Of a stretch of 64,000 nucleotides of DNA, positions 52,172 through 61,507 are shown piece after piece. A model generated the notes under the pieces. It had not been told where the DNA came from and did no database searches. It was given only the letters and a program-made list of their open reading frames with translations. The translations under genes were made by a program, and so were the position numbers. The DNA is from an uncultured Eudoraea sp. (GTDB lineage: Bacteria > Bacteroidota > Bacteroidia > Flavobacteriales > Flavobacteriaceae): contig NZ_CANLGX010000002.1 in assembly GCF_947490415.1 (NCBI RefSeq), positions 496,001 to 560,000 on the forward strand. The letters are read 5' to 3'. How positions within the stretch are numbered: position 1 is the stretch's first letter; every line of letters begins with the position of its first letter.

Positions 52172-52467
52172 AGCGCAGGTTGTATATTATCCAACCATGT
52201 TTTTTTTCTAAGAAAGAGAGCAAATATTGGAAATAGTTTAAATAGATTTTTTTGAAACCATTTTTATTCAGTAAAAGTTTTATCTAGTTACAAATGAAGA
52301 ATTACTTATACTTTGCTCACAATAATCTTACCCCATAATTAAAAGTATAAAGTTATTTGATTTCATAAGCCAATACAGCTACCTAAGTAGCACTTGGGTG
52401 AAATTTGTGATACCTGGTAATTAATAACTTTAGAATGACAGATGACGTGGTTCTCCAAAAAAGTTAA

Positions 52468-53175
52468 TTAAGGAATATATTTTTCTTCAGCAATTGATAA
52501 TAGCAGTTCCAGATTCTTAACATTAATTTGTTTGCGACTTACCGAAATTGCTCCACAACGTTTTAATTCCTGGATATGCCTGCTCACAACTGCCCGAGTT
52601 GTGCCAATGAGTCCGGCAATCTCATCATTTGGTAAATTATTGATTAATTCTAATTTTCGGGTTTCTCCATTTATATTTTTAAGGAGCAATGCAGAAAGGC
52701 GTACCAAAGTGCTGTGAAGGGTAACATCAGTGGCAACATCCATGAGTTGTCGCATACGGTCCCCCAGATAATATAAAATGGCTTTGTGCATTACCGGATA
52801 TTTATTAATCCAATGACGCATTTGTTCCATAGGGATTTTTAAGACCACTAATGAATCCAAAGCTTCCCAATAAACATCATGAGGCTTAGTGTCCAACAAA
52901 GATAAAACATCAAAAACATCACCCTTAGACAGCACAAAAACCGTATGTTCCCTGCCTGTATCCGGATTAGACTTATAGACTTTTAACCTGCCGGATACGA
53001 TGAAGTGGAAGGTGGATACTACATCTGTACTGCTTTTAAAACTTTTCGCCCTCCAATGTTCCTCCGACATTGAATGTAATAGTTCTTTAATAGAGTCAGT
53101 ACTGGAATCCTTAAAAAAAGGCGATGAGGTAAGTGTCTGTAAATATTTAAGAAAATGATTATTCTCTGATTTCAT
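52468..53175 (-). CDS. Crp/Fnr-family transcriptional regulator
   Basis: A 235-residue regulator with an N-terminal cyclic-nucleotide-binding-like beta roll (HFIVSGRLKVYKSNPDTGRE with LSKGDVFDVLSLLD) and a C-terminal winged helix (LPNDEIAGLIGTTRAVVSRHIQELKRCGAI). The Fnr-type iron-binding cysteines at the N-terminus are absent. The recognition helix has VVSR but not the glutamate that reads G in TTGAT/TTGAC sites. It is monocistronic as seen here. The ligand is unknown. Confidence 0.87.
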   Translation of the reverse strand: MKSENNHFLKYLQTLTSSPFFKDSSTDSIKELLHSMSEEHWRAKSFKSSTDVVSTFHFIVSGRLKVYKSNPDTGREHTVFVLSKGDVFDVLSLLDTKPHDVYWEALDSLVVLKIPMEQMRHWINKYPVMHKAILYYLGDRMRQLMDVATDVTLHSTLVRLSALLLKNINGETRKLELINNLPNDEIAGLIGTTRAVVSRHIQELKRCGAISVSRKQINVKNLELLLSIAEEKYIP

Positions 53176-53374
53176 GAATTGAATAAAATTAAAGTTACTA
53201 AAATTTTATAATACTTGAGATCAACCTATAAATCTGCGACATTTAAGCAATTAAATACATGGGAAATTCAGAATTCGTTTAACCATTCATTAGAAGAGTT
53301 ATAAACAACTAACAATTAATGTATTAAGACAATATCATTTGGACTGAGGACATTATAGATTTTTGATTATCCTA

Positions 53375-53677
53375 CTAAGACTTAGCGAGTACCTTCAAAA
53401 GCGAGTCACAACCACCATTTCTAATAAAATTGGTGTGATCATCGAGCGTATTGAAATTCATTCCTGTAATATCATCACATCGTATTTTAGATCCGGTAGT
53501 CTCATAAAATGTTACTAATGTTTTTTTTATACTTGGATTTTTCAACGACGATTTTTTGGATTCTTCCCGGTGCCAGGCGAGCGATTTCATCCATATGGCG
53601 GCACTCAACGCACCACAAGCAGCTCCGCTTAATCCCGTAACACCTGCAAAAACTGATTTAGTACTTACAAAAGTTCC
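53375..53677 (-). pseudogene. Truncated C_GCAxxG_C_C-family gene
   Basis: The frame after an in-frame TAA near 53680 encodes a GVTGLSGAACGALSAAIWMK segment and then FYETTGSKIRCDDITGM and FIRNGGCDSLLKVLAKS, the central and C-terminal cysteine pattern of the C_GCAxxG_C_C family. The N-terminal third with its first cysteines is missing and no ATG is available; a TTG at 53608 would keep only 77 residues. It is read as a 5'-truncated remnant. Confidence 0.65.
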
Positions 53678-53800
53678 TTAAAAAATAATACCGATAGGGG
53701 CTAAGACCTTCGCAGTTCTAATTACTAAACCCCTTTTAATAAAATCTTTTTACTGGATTTTAGAGACTTGGTCATAAACTTTGTATTCAATCTAAAAGCA

Positions 53801-56314
53801 TCAATTGAAAAGAAACTTTATGGTAGCATTGGGTGTAATGCCCAGTGAGGTTTGAATTACTTGTTGTGCGTTACCTAAATTGTCCAATCTGAAAAAAGTA
53901 TTGATAATATTTTCCCTGTTTAACAGGTTCCATATGGATATCCCGGCCTGCAAATCAGTTTTGTTGCTTAGCCGGGTTGTATAAATTGTTGAGACATCCA
54001 ATCGCAAATAATCGTTCAATTGATCGGAATTTACTGCAGCATAATTAATATTTCCATCAACAATTTCATCGCCCGTTGTGAGTGGAGTAAAGGGTCTTCC
54101 GGTACGCCAATTGACCCCTGCAGCTACTTGTAATTTATTGGTAGAAAAAGTAACGCCTGATGAAATAGCATGCGTAATGTCAAAATTACTACGAAATTCA
54201 GGTTCAGGTAATTCTTCAAAACGGTATTTGCTATTCAAATAGCCGTAACTCAACCAAATGTTCCAGTCCCGGATTTGTTTTCTGAGCAAGAAGTCCACCC
54301 CGTAAGCATCGTATTGTCCTGAAGTTCTTACAAACTCATATTGATCCAGGAAACCCTGACTTTGGGTAGTAATACCATTAACCTCTTTAACAAAACCAAC
54401 GGCATGGACCAGCCAGTTTAATCTTTCATAACTCAAACCCAATGAACCTTGTTTACTTTGGATTATAGGAACGTCAGCATCATTTGAAAGCTGCCAACGC
54501 CGTTTTTCCAGCCCTAAAAAGTCACTTTGAAAGTTAATGACCTGTGATGTATTTTGATGCTTGAACTCGCCTAGCACCTCAAGATTGAACCATTGGAGAA
54601 ACTTTTGGTTAAGACTCAGTCGTGGCTCCCATAGCTGTTTTTGGAATTTATCCAGATAATTGAAACGTAAGCCAGCGTTAACAGATGTACTACTATTGGG
54701 TGTTGACCAATCAATTTCTGTAAATATTCCGTGTGTCCTCAATACCTCACTTTCCAATCTACGAAAGATTGGATCGTCTACATCATCCAAATTCGTGATT
54801 TTAGTCTCCACAAAATGATATCCGTTGCGCCATTCGAAATTTTGATATATTTTATTCTTTACCAGAGCACGCACTCCGGTTTCGGAAACTACATTTTCCT
54901 GCAAAAAACGCTGCTCTTGTAAGACATTAGAATTAATAGCCCTTAGTTTATAATCTGTTTCATAAATGGAGAACTCGGTGGTCATATTTGGGTTCCATTT
55001 CCTGAGATAATAAAAGCTTCCGGCAATACTGTTTTGGTCAAGACTACTTTCGCGAATCTCCTCATTAGCATTGACCAGGGCACTTTCATTAAAAACAACC
55101 TCGTTGGCCGTATATATAAAGTTGAATCGCAAAAAATCTTTGTCCGTAGGTCTAAACAGTAATCTAAGCGAGGTATCATAGAAATCGAATTTAATATCCG
55201 AATTGGTAATGGTATCCACATTCGCAGAAATCTCAGTGTCCTGGGTTATACGATCAAAATATTCAGAGTAGGTGGGAGTCTCAAAGAAATCGCTTATGGA
55301 CTTTCTTGCTGCCACTTGAACCGAAGCATTTTCACCCAATGGCAAGTCAATATAACCGTTGGCATCTATAAGATTGATGCTGATACTTCCGTTCGTATCC
55401 GGATTGATATTCTTGTCCGTACTCATGGCTATAGTACCTGAAACCCCATCGGTATAGGCGGCAGAACTACCATTTTTTTGTAAAGTAACCTTCTGGGTGA
55501 TATTAGGGTTATACATGGAAATGAGACCGAAAAAATGTCCGGACTGATACATTTTAATATCATCCCATAAAATCAGGTTCTGGTCATTACTTCCGCCACG
55601 AATATTGATGTTCGATACGGTTTCATCAACACTTTGAATGCCTGGAAGTGCTTGTATAGACCTTAGTACATCGTCTTCAACAAGCCCCGGTAATATTGTA
55701 AACTGGTCAAAATTCAATCGAAAGGAACCATTATCCAACTTGTCTATTCCCCTTATAAGATAATCGGTCAACACAATTTCAGGTAATTGTTCCTGCTCAG
55801 ACACCAGGTGTATATTAACGCATTCCTGTGTATTGAAAAAACGTAACTCCCGCCGAATGGTCTTGTGCCCAATATGTCTGATGAGGACAACATCTGAAAT
55901 CTTTGTTAAGGGCAGTTCAAAATAACCCAGATCATTGGTAACCGTACCCCGACCATTACTTTGCACCGTGGTGTATGGCAAGGGCTCTTGTGTATCCTTA
56001 TCACGTATGTACCCGCAAAGTTTGATGGGTCTGGACTTTATAGAAATTACGGATTCTGAAACAAAAACAAAATCCAACATTGTCTGTGCATTTAAATAAT
56101 CGACGACTTCTTTCAATTCCAGATTCGTTTTGGGCTGTCTGAGCTGTATATCTTCAATTAGTTCTGAAGCATAGTTGAACTGCACCTTATGTCGTTCCTG
56201 CAGCTCTGTCAATATGGAAATGAGTGGCTTGTACACATCCGTTTGTTGCCCAAAAATAGATGCGTTGTAAAGCAAAGTAATTAGGTAAAAAAATAAAATG
56301 AGCTTATTTCTCAC
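53801..56314 (-). CDS. TonB-dependent receptor with N-terminal STN signalling domain
   Basis: An 837-residue outer-membrane receptor. Signal peptide (residues 1-22), STN-like domain (about 25-95, LISILTELQERHKVQFNYAS), carboxypeptidase-regulatory-like beta domain (about 98-185, GYIRDKDTQEPLPYTTVQSN), plug (LRSIQALPGIQSVDE, NINIRGGSNDQNLILWDDIK), and a 22-strand-type barrel ending in FLFN. This FecA-like layout sends substrate binding to the FecR encoded upstream (11-bp overlap). No SusD partner follows. Substrate unknown. Confidence 0.88.
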   Translation of the reverse strand: MRNKLILFFYLITLLYNASIFGQQTDVYKPLISILTELQERHKVQFNYASELIEDIQLRQPKTNLELKEVVDYLNAQTMLDFVFVSESVISIKSRPIKLCGYIRDKDTQEPLPYTTVQSNGRGTVTNDLGYFELPLTKISDVVLIRHIGHKTIRRELRFFNTQECVNIHLVSEQEQLPEIVLTDYLIRGIDKLDNGSFRLNFDQFTILPGLVEDDVLRSIQALPGIQSVDETVSNINIRGGSNDQNLILWDDIKMYQSGHFFGLISMYNPNITQKVTLQKNGSSAAYTDGVSGTIAMSTDKNINPDTNGSISINLIDANGYIDLPLGENASVQVAARKSISDFFETPTYSEYFDRITQDTEISANVDTITNSDIKFDFYDTSLRLLFRPTDKDFLRFNFIYTANEVVFNESALVNANEEIRESSLDQNSIAGSFYYLRKWNPNMTTEFSIYETDYKLRAINSNVLQEQRFLQENVVSETGVRALVKNKIYQNFEWRNGYHFVETKITNLDDVDDPIFRRLESEVLRTHGIFTEIDWSTPNSSTSVNAGLRFNYLDKFQKQLWEPRLSLNQKFLQWFNLEVLGEFKHQNTSQVINFQSDFLGLEKRRWQLSNDADVPIIQSKQGSLGLSYERLNWLVHAVGFVKEVNGITTQSQGFLDQYEFVRTSGQYDAYGVDFLLRKQIRDWNIWLSYGYLNSKYRFEELPEPEFRSNFDITHAISSGVTFSTNKLQVAAGVNWRTGRPFTPLTTGDEIVDGNINYAAVNSDQLNDYLRLDVSTIYTTRLSNKTDLQAGISIWNLLNRENIINTFFRLDNLGNAQQVIQTSLGITPNATIKFLFN

Positions 56315-57221
56315 GTGGTTTCACCCTGACTTTGTTGGTTGCTAAAATTGTATACTCCAAATCCAGAGGTTCGGTAATGGATCTCAGGGCATTGTCCAAA
56401 CTATCATGCACAAAACCTCCGGTGAAAAGCTGCTCAATATTTACATTTTCATATATAATGCTTACGCCATATTGTCGTTCGAGTTCGGCAAAGACCTCTG
56501 ATACCGCAACTCTTTGAAAATCGCTGATATTCTTGGTCCACTGGGGAACATTATACATATTTTTTCCAATAGTCACAATTCCTTCTAGAATTCGAAAACT
56601 ACCTCCTTGCTCCAATATCTCCTCATGGCCTTCTGCGTTTACTTTTACCCTACCTTCAAAACATCTCACCTCAAAAAAACTTCCTCTTTGCAGGACATTG
56701 AATTCGGTACCAAGAACGCTGACGGTGCCCTTAGGGGTAACAACATCAAACTTCGCTCCTTTAGCCACATCAAAAAAGGCTTCCCCTTTTAGTTTAATCT
56801 CCCTTTTTTGGTTCCATTTTTTTGCATTATATGCAATTTCAGATAAGGCGTTTACTTTAACCGAAGAATTATCAGGTAGAATAACAGACACTTTTTCACC
56901 TACCTGTGTATGTATTTTGGTTAAGTTTTCATTGAAAAAGAAATAATATAGTGCAAATCCTAAGACAAAAACACTTGCTATACGCATCAATGGTCTTATC
57001 CAGATTATTTTTTTGACTTCTGAATCAGAACCTTTAAGCCGTACATTTAGTTTTTTGTAATCTGTGACTGCAGAGAATTGGGAAGCCTTAAAGGAAGAAG
57101 CGCTATCGATCACATCTTTATAAAAAGGGGCATCTTCCAGGGCTTCAAAAGCCTTAGCTTCCTCAGGACTTAACTCATCAGCCAGCCATTTTCTTATCAA
57201 GTAATCCTTGTCCATAAGCAC
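56304..57221 (-). CDS. FecR-family anti-sigma factor
   Basis: A 305-residue inner-membrane regulator: cytoplasmic N-terminus with LIRKWLADELSPEEAKAFE, one membrane helix at about 85-102 (RIASVFVLGFALYYFFF), a FecR beta domain (VSVILPDNSSVKVNALSEI, GEAFFDVAKGAKFDV, VLGTEFNV) and a C-terminal DUF4974 domain that contacts the receptor STN domain. It would hold the sigma factor encoded 42 bp upstream in check until the receptor signals. Confidence 0.9.
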   Translation of the reverse strand: MLMDKDYLIRKWLADELSPEEAKAFEALEDAPFYKDVIDSASSFKASQFSAVTDYKKLNVRLKGSDSEVKKIIWIRPLMRIASVFVLGFALYYFFFNENLTKIHTQVGEKVSVILPDNSSVKVNALSEIAYNAKKWNQKREIKLKGEAFFDVAKGAKFDVVTPKGTVSVLGTEFNVLQRGSFFEVRCFEGRVKVNAEGHEEILEQGGSFRILEGIVTIGKNMYNVPQWTKNISDFQRVAVSEVFAELERQYGVSIIYENVNIEQLFTGGFVHDSLDNALRSITEPLDLEYTILATNKVRVKPREK

Positions 57222-57263
57222 ACCTGTTTAATTATATAACAACTTAGTTTGGATTTTTCCTGA

Positions 57264-57812
57264 TTATTTTAGTTTAAATCCATCCAATTCATTTTTTAGT
57301 ACATTAAATGCGGTGTAAATTCTATATTCCACCACCTTTCTTGTAACCCCTAACATTTTAGCTATTTCATCGTGCTTTTTGCCCTCTGCTTTGTTTAACA
57401 AAAAGGCTGTTCTCTGTTCATCTGTCAAGTTTGAAAGTACCTTTTGATATTTTTTAAAGTATTCTTCTTTCTCCATAAGAAATTCAGGAGATTCGTTGGT
57501 ATGGTCCTTTGGGCTCACAGCCTGGTATTTTAAGACTACCTTTTGGTGTTTGATTTCATTCAGCATTAAATTATTGGCCACGGTATATAAAAAGGATTTG
57601 GCCTTATTAACCGTTACTTTTTTGCAGTTTTCCCATAGTTTAATGAATGCCTCCTGCACCTTATCGTTAGGATTAAGCTTTTCACCATACTTATAATAAA
57701 GGTAATTATGGAGGTCGCTGGCCAATTTGCTGTACAGTAGTTCAAAAACAGAATCTTCGCAAATATCCTTATGTAGATCTTTCTTCAAGTTGCAATGGTT
57801 AATCAGCCTCAA
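57264..57812 (-). CDS. ECF RNA polymerase sigma factor
   Basis: A 182-residue sigma-70 family factor with region 2 (KVQEAFIKLWENCKKVTVNK) and region 4 (LTDEQRTAFLLNKAEGKKHD, then EIAKMLGVTRKVVEYRIYTA). It heads the sigma-FecR-receptor operon and is divergent from the 57899 lipoprotein gene across 86 bp. The ECF-type promoter repeated at 57844 and 61830 is the likely target. It is an iron-starvation or substrate-uptake FecI-like factor by context. Confidence 0.9.
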   Translation of the reverse strand: MRLINHCNLKKDLHKDICEDSVFELLYSKLASDLHNYLYYKYGEKLNPNDKVQEAFIKLWENCKKVTVNKAKSFLYTVANNLMLNEIKHQKVVLKYQAVSPKDHTNESPEFLMEKEEYFKKYQKVLSNLTDEQRTAFLLNKAEGKKHDEIAKMLGVTRKVVEYRIYTAFNVLKNELDGFKLK

Positions 57813-57843
57813 ATCTATGAAAATAATTTTCTTTAAAATTTTT

Positions 57844-57877
57844 CAGGAATTTTATAGTTAGAGTTGTTCTATATATA
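57844..57877 (+). promoter_or_regulatory. ECF-type promoter of the 57899 lipoprotein gene
   Basis: CAGGAATTTT (57844-57853, with GGAA like ECF -35 boxes) and GTTGTTCTATATATA (57863-57877), 22 bp before the start codon. The same two blocks with identical 17-bp offset occur at 61830-61861. Confidence 0.7.
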
Positions 57878-57898
57878 AACACCGGAAAATATTTTGAT

Positions 57899-59695
57899 AT
57901 GAAATCCCCTTTTATTAATCTAAGCCTGCTTATTTTAGGATTATCCTTGTTGCTTACCTCGTGCCGGGAAGAAGAATCTGTTTTAATTGAAGGACCGCAG
58001 GAAGAAACCCTTAAAGCCAACTCCAACGTTGCAAACCTGTTGCAGAATACTACTTCAAATGATGGATCTGATGACAATATCATTGACAACGCAAGTTGTA
58101 TCAGCATTGAACTACCTGTGACGGTACAAATTGACGGGTTGGAAATCGTGGTGGATGACCCCAATGATTTTCAGACCATTGAGGACATTTTTGACGAATT
58201 TGATGATGACGATGATGTTCTTGATATAATCTTCCCAATAACCATTGTCTTGAACGACTTTACCGAAGTAGTAATAACAGGTATGGATAGTCTTGAAGTT
58301 TTTACTGATGATTGTAATGGTGAAAATGAGTATGATGATGACATTGAATGTGCCGATATAAAGTACCCGGTTACAGCATCTTTATTCAATTCTAATAATG
58401 AGGTTATTGACACCATTACATTTTCCAATGACCAGGAACTTTATGAGTTTATTGATGATTTGGATGAAAATGATATTGTTAATATAAACTTTCCAATAGC
58501 CATAATTCTATTTGATGGCACAGAGGCGCAGGCTTCCAACCTTCAAATGCTTGAAACTATTTTAGAGGATGCCAGAGATGATTGTGATGAGGATGATGAT
58601 AATGATTATAATGATGATGATTGCGACAATTGTACCACAGACCAGCTATCTGATGTACTGGTAGCTTGTTCGGACTGGGGCGTTGATAAATTGGAGCGTA
58701 ATGATCAGGACCTTGAAGATTTATACTTGGCCTATCAATTTAATTTTGCGAATGATGGTACATTAACCGCCGAATCTGATACCGATATGTTTTCAGGGAC
58801 CTGGGAAACGGATGGTTCAGGTAACAATATTTCCGTTATAATCAACATACCGAATCTATCCGACTTCAATGCCACATGGAACCTTCATGAAATTGATCAG
58901 AATGCCAGTGAAAGTGATGTGGACCTTAGAATGGGTGATGACCGTTTACGCTTTAGAACTACTTGTAATAACAATGGCGGCAATGATAATACCGGCATTG
59001 ATGATAGTGCCCTTGTCCAAGAGTTGACCACAGGAGACTGGTACATAACCAATTATTTTGACGATGTTGATGAAACAGCATCTTTTAGCTCTCTGGTTTT
59101 CAATTTTGCCACAGATGGTACGGCGACGGCTAACGGGGTAGGAATGACCACGAACGGTACATGGTCTACTTCTGCAGGTGATGAAACCCTTTTGGAATTG
59201 AACTTGAATTTTGGACTTACCCCGCCTTTTGACGTGTTGGAGGAAGACTGGGATGTACTGGAAGTAACAAATGAAATCATTCGGCTAAAAGATATTAGTG
59301 GGGGAGATGGTACCACAGACTTCCTGACCTTTGAGAGAAATCCGGCGAGCAATGGCAACGGTGGATCAGATTTAAGCTCCGTGCTGGTTGACGGAAGCTG
59401 GACGGTCTCATCCTACCTGGAGGACGGCAACGATCAAACCAATGATTATGAAGGTTTTACAATTGTTTTTGATGCCGATGGCAGTGTTACTGCAACCAAC
59501 GGAAGTATAACAAATGGTACTTGGTCTGCACAAAACGGAGACAATAAATTGGTGTTGGATTTCGGCGTTACCATCCCACTTGATGAGTTCAATGATGACT
59601 GGGATGTCATAGCAGTGTCTGACACGCAGATAGAACTACGTGATGTTAGTGGTGGTAATGGCACTACAGATACATTAATCTTTACAAAACAATAA
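57899..59695 (+). CDS. Large acidic multi-domain lipoprotein
   Basis: A 598-residue lipoprotein (LLLTSC, Cys22), very rich in Asp and Glu. Two repeats at about 60-150 and 155-235 share FPITIVLNDFTE and FPIAIILFDGTE elements bounded by cysteines. At about 245-350 there is a domain with CDNCTTDQLSDVLVAC followed by KLERNDQDLED, and it ends in RLRFRTTC. Two lipocalin-like repeats follow (about 370-480 and 485-598), each with TNGTWS..., a DWDVL/I segment and LKDISGGDGTTD or LRDVSGGNGTTD. The function is unknown; it is probably surface-exposed and under ECF sigma control. Confidence 0.75.
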   Translation: MKSPFINLSLLILGLSLLLTSCREEESVLIEGPQEETLKANSNVANLLQNTTSNDGSDDNIIDNASCISIELPVTVQIDGLEIVVDDPNDFQTIEDIFDEFDDDDDVLDIIFPITIVLNDFTEVVITGMDSLEVFTDDCNGENEYDDDIECADIKYPVTASLFNSNNEVIDTITFSNDQELYEFIDDLDENDIVNINFPIAIILFDGTEAQASNLQMLETILEDARDDCDEDDDNDYNDDDCDNCTTDQLSDVLVACSDWGVDKLERNDQDLEDLYLAYQFNFANDGTLTAESDTDMFSGTWETDGSGNNISVIINIPNLSDFNATWNLHEIDQNASESDVDLRMGDDRLRFRTTCNNNGGNDNTGIDDSALVQELTTGDWYITNYFDDVDETASFSSLVFNFATDGTATANGVGMTTNGTWSTSAGDETLLELNLNFGLTPPFDVLEEDWDVLEVTNEIIRLKDISGGDGTTDFLTFERNPASNGNGGSDLSSVLVDGSWTVSSYLEDGNDQTNDYEGFTIVFDADGSVTATNGSITNGTWSAQNGDNKLVLDFGVTIPLDEFNDDWDVIAVSDTQIELRDVSGGNGTTDTLIFTKQ

Positions 59696-59711
59696 TCCAA
59701 ATACAAATACT

Positions 59712-60602
59712 ATGAAAAAGAATATTTTAAATTCCGGAATTTTTATTGCCTTATTACTCATAGTGGCCTGTTCCAGCGACAATGATAATGATGAAATTGC
59801 CAATCTGGCCCAATTACAGGCAGACGTTGAAGAAATTACAAATACCGCAATGACCGGTCCATGGGTAATTACCAACTTTGTGGATTCCGATAAGAATGAA
59901 ACAACAAACTTTAATGGGTATGGCTTTAATTTTAACAGCGATGGAAGCCTCGTGGCCGATAATGGCAACACTACCATAACGGGTACCTGGTCTGTTACTA
60001 TAGATGATGATTCTAATGACGATATGGATGACGATTCCGGCGAAAGTAGCTCGGATGATGATTGCAATAGTTGTACAGTAGATCAACTTACAGATGTGCT
60101 GACGGCCTGTGATGATTGGTTTGTAGACAAATTGGAAAGAAACGACAATTCACTAGAAGATAACTTCACAAGTTACAAGTTTAACTTCTCGGCAGACGGG
60201 ATGGTAACCGTAGCCACTGGTTCAGAAGATTATACCGGTAACTGGGAGGCTTCGGGTAGTGGCAACAGTATTGAGGTTATAATTACGATAACGGATTTAC
60301 CTGATCTTGAAGATACATGGACCTTACATGAAATTGAGCTCTACAACGGAGAAACTGATGTAGATTTGAGAATTAATGGAGAAGACAGGCTTCGTTTCAG
60401 AAATCAGTGTACCCTGGGCAATTTTAATGGTGGTACATCTACAGGTGAGATTGATTTTAACATATTCTTCGCCTCCCCGGCAGACTTCAATGAACTTTCA
60501 GAAGATTGGAACATTGTCTCCTATTCAGGAAATAAAATTGAGTTAATCCATGAGAGTGGAGGTAATGGCGGAACAGACTTATTGACCTTTGAAAAGCAGT
60601 AG
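59712..60602 (+). CDS. Acidic lipoprotein, paralogue of the preceding gene
   Basis: A 296-residue lipoprotein (LLIVAC, Cys20). The order is a lipocalin-like start (GPWVITNFVDSDKNETTNFN, then TITGTWSV), an acidic linker (DDDSNDDMDDDSGESSSDDD), a CxxC domain (CNSCTVDQLTDVLTACDDW to RLRFRNQC), and then the rest of the lipocalin-like domain (SEDWNIVSYSGNKIELIHES, ending LTFEKQ). The CxxC domain is thus nested inside the lipocalin-like one. It starts 16 bp after its neighbour's stop, so both are in one operon, closed by a hairpin terminator. Confidence 0.75.
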   Translation: MKKNILNSGIFIALLLIVACSSDNDNDEIANLAQLQADVEEITNTAMTGPWVITNFVDSDKNETTNFNGYGFNFNSDGSLVADNGNTTITGTWSVTIDDDSNDDMDDDSGESSSDDDCNSCTVDQLTDVLTACDDWFVDKLERNDNSLEDNFTSYKFNFSADGMVTVATGSEDYTGNWEASGSGNSIEVIITITDLPDLEDTWTLHEIELYNGETDVDLRINGEDRLRFRNQCTLGNFNGGTSTGEIDFNIFFASPADFNELSEDWNIVSYSGNKIELIHESGGNGGTDLLTFEKQ

Positions 60603-60664
60603 ACCCCGAACTTAGATACCTACCATACCTTCTATTGCCCCGCTATGATAAAGAAGGTTTTCTT

Positions 60665-60700
60665 AACCGTCCCTGACTTCTGTTCAGGGGCGGTTTTAGT
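60665..60700 (+). terminator. Rho-independent terminator after the lipoprotein operon
   Basis: A 12-bp stem with one G-T pair: AACCGTCCCTGA (60665-60676) and TCAGGGGCGGTT (60684-60695), loop CTTCTGT, then TTAG. Confidence 0.8.
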
Positions 60701-60740
60701 ATATTTATCCTAAATAATCTTTATTTATCAAGATTTCCCT

Positions 60741-61361
60741 ATGGATACTGACAACTTAAATTCGTCGTCATACAACTCGGTTTTGAAAAAAATAGCTGAA
60801 GCTGGAGAGTTGATAAGCATTGAAAAGGATACTGAGATACTGCGGGTGGGACAATTTGTAAAGGTCATACCACTTGTTCAAAAAGGGCTGATCAAAGTCT
60901 ACACCAGATATGAAGACCGGGAGCTTTTGCTGTACTATATACAGCCCAGCCAAAGTTGCATCATGTCTTTTTCTGCCAGTATCAATAACGAACCTAGTCA
61001 GGTATTTGCTGTTACCGAGGAAGATACAGAAGCAATACTTATTCCAGTATCTAAATTGGATACCCTAACCAGGGAGAACCCCCGCTTAAATGACTTCTTT
61101 TTTCAACAGTACAAAGGCAGATACGCAGAACTTTTGGATACCATACACTATGTATTGTTCGACAAAATAGATAAACGTTTGCATCGTCATCTTAAGGATA
61201 AAATTGCTCTTAAAGGAGAAAATCCGGTTCAAATATCCCATCAGCAGTTGGCAAATGAGCTAGGAACTGTTCGGGAGGTGGTTAGTAGGGTTTTGAAAAA
61301 ATTGGAGGGCGAAGGTATGGTCAGACAACAGGGCAATACCATTCAGGTATTCAACCTGTGA
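60741..61361 (+). CDS. Crp/Fnr-family transcriptional regulator
   Basis: A 206-residue regulator with an effector beta roll (VIPLVQKGLIKVYTRYEDRE and LYYIQPSQSCIMSFSASINN) and a winged helix (ISHQQLANELGTVREVVSRV followed by LKKLEGEGMV). The recognition helix has E-x-x-S-R, the pattern that reads TTGAT/TTGAC sites in Fnr and Dnr proteins. No iron-sulfur cysteine set is visible. It is the best candidate in the window for the TGAC-N4-GTCA palindromes. One of these overlaps its own stop codon. Confidence 0.88.
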   Translation: MDTDNLNSSSYNSVLKKIAEAGELISIEKDTEILRVGQFVKVIPLVQKGLIKVYTRYEDRELLLYYIQPSQSCIMSFSASINNEPSQVFAVTEEDTEAILIPVSKLDTLTRENPRLNDFFFQQYKGRYAELLDTIHYVLFDKIDKRLHRHLKDKIALKGENPVQISHQQLANELGTVREVVSRVLKKLEGEGMVRQQGNTIQVFNL

Positions 61362-61371
61362 CTAAAGTCAC
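61358..61371. promoter_or_regulatory. TGAC-N4-GTCA palindrome upstream of the DUF2892 gene
   Basis: GTGACTAAAGTCAC, with perfect outer arms around TAAA, overlaps the stop codon of the Crp/Fnr gene and lies 137 bp before the DUF2892 start. It has the same core arrangement as the sites at 30139 and 36868. Confidence 0.55.
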
Positions 61372-61507
61372 TGCATACCATGATTCTCTTACTTAATTTT
61401 GTGTATAAGAATTACGTGCAAGAAAATTATAAAGCTGTTCTTGGTTTGTATTATATACAAGCGATAGTCTGGCTCGTATAAAATTTGTCTAACTAACATA
61501 TATTATC

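Noticed and set aside
53801-57812. TonB receptor locus considered as a SusC/SusD polysaccharide utilisation locus
   Set aside because: No SusD, glycosidase or sulfatase gene is adjacent; the FecI/FecR/FecA arrangement explains the genes better.
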